Below are positions 13,491-15,064 of a DNA stretch of 15,064 bases, one piece after another. The translations under genes were made by a program, and so were the position numbers. Numbering within the stretch: position 1 is the first letter of the stretch; the number at the start of each line of letters is the position of its first letter. The stretch comes from Cytophagales bacterium (lineage in GTDB: Bacteria > Bacteroidota > Bacteroidia > Cytophagales > Cytophagaceae): contig JANYCO010000059.1 in assembly GCA_025360235.1 (NCBI GenBank), positions 1 to 15,064 on the forward strand. The letters run 5' to 3'. The notes under the pieces are model-generated. The model made no database searches, was not told where the DNA came from, and was given only the letters and a program-made list of their open reading frames with translations.

Positions 13491-14348
13491 ATGCTCAAAT
13501 ATGAAGTAGAATTGCCGATAGAGGATGGTGTAGAACAAAAAGAGTATGATTATTCAGTAATTAAAAATGCGTTTGACAAAATTTCTCATTTTTCTCAAAT
13601 CGAATTTAATTTCCCTCAGGGTGGTTGTCAGCAGAGAAGTCATGTAATGTCTCTGATGCTCGAAAAAAAATTCGATGTAGAACACCGCAAAATATGGCTG
13701 TTTTCTCCCGCCTCCTTATATGAAGAAGATCCAACAACCCTTTTTGTAGAAGACAAAAATAAACTATCACAGGATAATATAGTTAACTGGAATTACCATA
13801 CAGCCCCTATAGTAAAATTAAATGACGGGGGTAAAACGAAGTTTCTGGTGATAGACCCTTCACTCAACAGAAATGAGCCCTTGAGCCTTGAAGATTGGTT
13901 GAAAAGCATTGGGAATAGCACTCTCGGTAAATACACCATGCTGTCTCCGGAAAAATATTTTTTCAATTCAAGGTTTGATTATAATGGGATACTGACGGTT
14001 GTATTTGACGGTTCTTTTTTTGAATTGGACAGTCAGTCAAAAGACAATTTGTTTCTTGAAAAGGGCTTGGCTATAAACGATATGGCCATCATTATTTATA
14101 AGAAATATATAGACCCTTTGATGAACAGGCCTGGAGTAAAAGATGAAAAAAGGCTGCAGGACCTGAAAGACATTTTCGGAAATGCTACAACGCTGGATCT
14201 TTTATTTGCACAAAACTTGAGTGGTAATACATACCAAACTACCTATCGGTATGTATTGTCAAATTATGGTGCTATTGTCAGGGAAGCAAAACAAGTGTTT
14301 TATGAAAGGCTTTTGTTTTGGACAAGATGCACGAATGATTTGATCTAG
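13491..14348 (+). CDS. Protein-glutaminase-like protein with Cys-His-Asp triad
   Basis: The protein has 285 residues. GGCQQRSHVMSLMLEKKF (44-61), WNYHTAPIVKL (100-110) and FLVIDPSL (118-125) followed by PLSLEDWLKS line up in order with the catalytic core of Chryseobacterium protein-glutaminase, whose motifs are GCYARAHKM, WSYHVA and IIDPSLF. The proposed triad is Cys46, His103 and Asp122. That enzyme deamidates glutamine side chains in proteins, and related domains occur in bacterial toxins. This protein has no signal peptide and no long pro-region, unlike the secreted enzyme, so it may act inside the cell or leave by another route. Residues about 150-285 are an unrecognised, mostly helical C-terminal domain. 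Its ATG lies 229 bases from the divergent DUF2750 gene, and its stop is 9 bases from that of kynU. The domain call rests on motif memory, not alignment. Confidence 0.72.
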   Translation: MLKYEVELPIEDGVEQKEYDYSVIKNAFDKISHFSQIEFNFPQGGCQQRSHVMSLMLEKKFDVEHRKIWLFSPASLYEEDPTTLFVEDKNKLSQDNIVNWNYHTAPIVKLNDGGKTKFLVIDPSLNRNEPLSLEDWLKSIGNSTLGKYTMLSPEKYFFNSRFDYNGILTVVFDGSFFELDSQSKDNLFLEKGLAINDMAIIIYKKYIDPLMNRPGVKDEKRLQDLKDIFGNATTLDLLFAQNLSGNTYQTTYRYVLSNYGAIVREAKQVFYERLLFWTRCTNDLI

Positions 14349-14357
14349 GAGGGGGGA

Positions 14358-15064
14358 CTACTTTACATATATGCAGTACCTGGATAAGAATTCAGCAAAT
14401 ACATAAATCTCCTCAAAGGTATTGTATAAAGGAACCGGAGCCACGCGTATCACATTTGGAGACCGCCAATCTACCGCAAAGCCTGCCTCTGTTATTTTAC
14501 GAAAAAATTCTTCTCCGTTTTTCAGAATTAAAATTGAAAGCTGACAGCCTCGTTCGTCAATACTTCCGGGGGTTATGAATTTTATTTTATAACCTGTTTC
14601 TATTCGACATTGTGTTTTTATAAGGTCTTCAAGAAAAGTAGTCATCGTGCGACTTTTCTTGACTAATGGTTTCATCCCCACCTCATCGAAAATTTCCAAA
14701 GATGCTTTATGAGCAATCATATTAAAAATTTGTGCGTTGCTGAGTTGCCAACCTTCAGCTGTTGGAGTTGGACGAAAATTCGGTTTCATCTGGAACCGGT
14801 CTTTTTCGTCATGTCCCCACCATCCGGCAAGGCGAGGAAGGTTTTTGTTCCTGGCATGTTTCTCATGAACGAAAGCACCACCAACGGCACCAGGTCCACT
14901 GTTTAAGTATTTGTAGGTGCACCAAACAGCAAAATCCACATTCCATTTATGCAAATCGAGTGGAATATTACCTATAGCATGTGCAAGGTCAAAGCCTGCT
15001 TTGGCCCCTACCTTATGAGCGGCCTTACTAATTAAAGCCATGTCAAAAGCCTGTCCTGTATAAT
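14358..15064 (-). CDS. kynU: Kynureninase, C-terminal part (5' cut by window edge)
   Basis: The frame runs on past the ATG at 15041 to the window edge (the preceding residues read YTGQAFD), so that Met is internal and the N-terminus is outside. The visible part, about 235 residues, is the second half of a fold-type I PLP enzyme. AKAGFDLAHAIGNIPLDLH holds the cofactor-contacting Asp and His, and VDFAVWCTYKYLNSGPG contains the Schiff-base Lys in YKYLN. RLAGWWGHDEKDRFQM and RPTPTAEGWQLSNAQIFNM follow, and WRSPNVIRVAPVPLYNTFEE lies near the C-terminus. Kynureninase splits kynurenine to anthranilate and alanine (or 3-hydroxykynurenine to 3-hydroxyanthranilate) in tryptophan breakdown or de novo NAD synthesis. 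Partner genes are not in view. Stop TAG at 14360-14358. Confidence 0.94.
   Translation of the reverse strand, partial: YTGQAFDMALISKAAHKVGAKAGFDLAHAIGNIPLDLHKWNVDFAVWCTYKYLNSGPGAVGGAFVHEKHARNKNLPRLAGWWGHDEKDRFQMKPNFRPTPTAEGWQLSNAQIFNMIAHKASLEIFDEVGMKPLVKKSRTMTTFLEDLIKTQCRIETGYKIKFITPGSIDERGCQLSILILKNGEEFFRKITEAGFAVDWRSPNVIRVAPVPLYNTFEEIYVFAEFLSRYCIYVK

Noticed and set aside
14341..14360. Shine-Dalgarno-like AGGAGG between the glutaminase-like gene and kynU
   Set aside because: It lies between two convergent stop codons, with no start codon following that leads to a supported gene, so it is most likely chance.
14709..14977. Plus-strand open frames opposite kynureninase
   Set aside because: They overlap the conserved PLP-binding core of kynureninase on the other strand and show no motifs.

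Overview
The window comes from a Bacteroidota genome, probably a gliding or T9SS-bearing lineage such as Flavobacteriia, Sphingobacteriia or Chitinophagia. The evidence is a large secreted protein ending in a gliding-motility-type T9SS C-terminal domain, a bS16 with a long Lys/Ala/Glu-rich tail, a promoter of the TTG-N19-TAnnTTTG type in front of rpsP, weak or absent Shine-Dalgarno sequences, and AT-rich DNA. No rRNA, tRNA, CRISPR array, transposase or phage gene is visible. Both end genes are cut by the window edges.

Layout. 1-487 (+) is the 3' part of a luciferase-like flavin oxidoreductase. It converges on a 1177-residue T9SS-secreted adhesin-like protein (564-4097, -). Four minus-strand genes follow: a SUKH (SMI1/KNR4-like) protein (4346-4879), a small secreted helical protein of unknown function (5044-5520), uridine kinase (5625-6248) and the RdgB/HAM1 nucleotide-sanitizing pyrophosphatase (6251-6826); the last two form a tight pair. 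Divergent from these is rpsP-rimM (7027-8104, +), then an acyltransferase-3 membrane protein on the opposite strand (8189-9322, -), then trmD (9421-10095, +). The familiar rpsP-rimM-trmD cluster is therefore present but split. A small secreted protein (10162-10701, +) converges on an ACC deaminase/D-cysteine desulfhydrase-like PLP enzyme (10722-11618, -). RluD-type pseudouridine synthase (11708-12745, +) converges on a DUF2750 protein (12830-13261, -). A protein-glutaminase-like protein (13491-14348, +) converges on the 3' part of kynureninase (14358 to the edge, -).

Most genes are housekeeping: translation and ribosome maturation (bS16, RimM, TrmD, RluD), nucleotide metabolism (uridine kinase, RdgB) and amino-acid metabolism (kynureninase, PLP deaminase). 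The accessory part is the adhesin, the SUKH and DUF2750 proteins, and the glutaminase-like protein, which keeps a Cys-His-Asp triad but has no signal peptide.

The most distinctive non-coding signal is a set of perfect or near-perfect inverted repeats at gene ends, several of which contain the stop codon of the adjacent gene. Two belong to one family (AGTAGAGAC...GTCTC) and differ by a compensatory base-pair change; both supply the TAG stop of the gene that runs into them.
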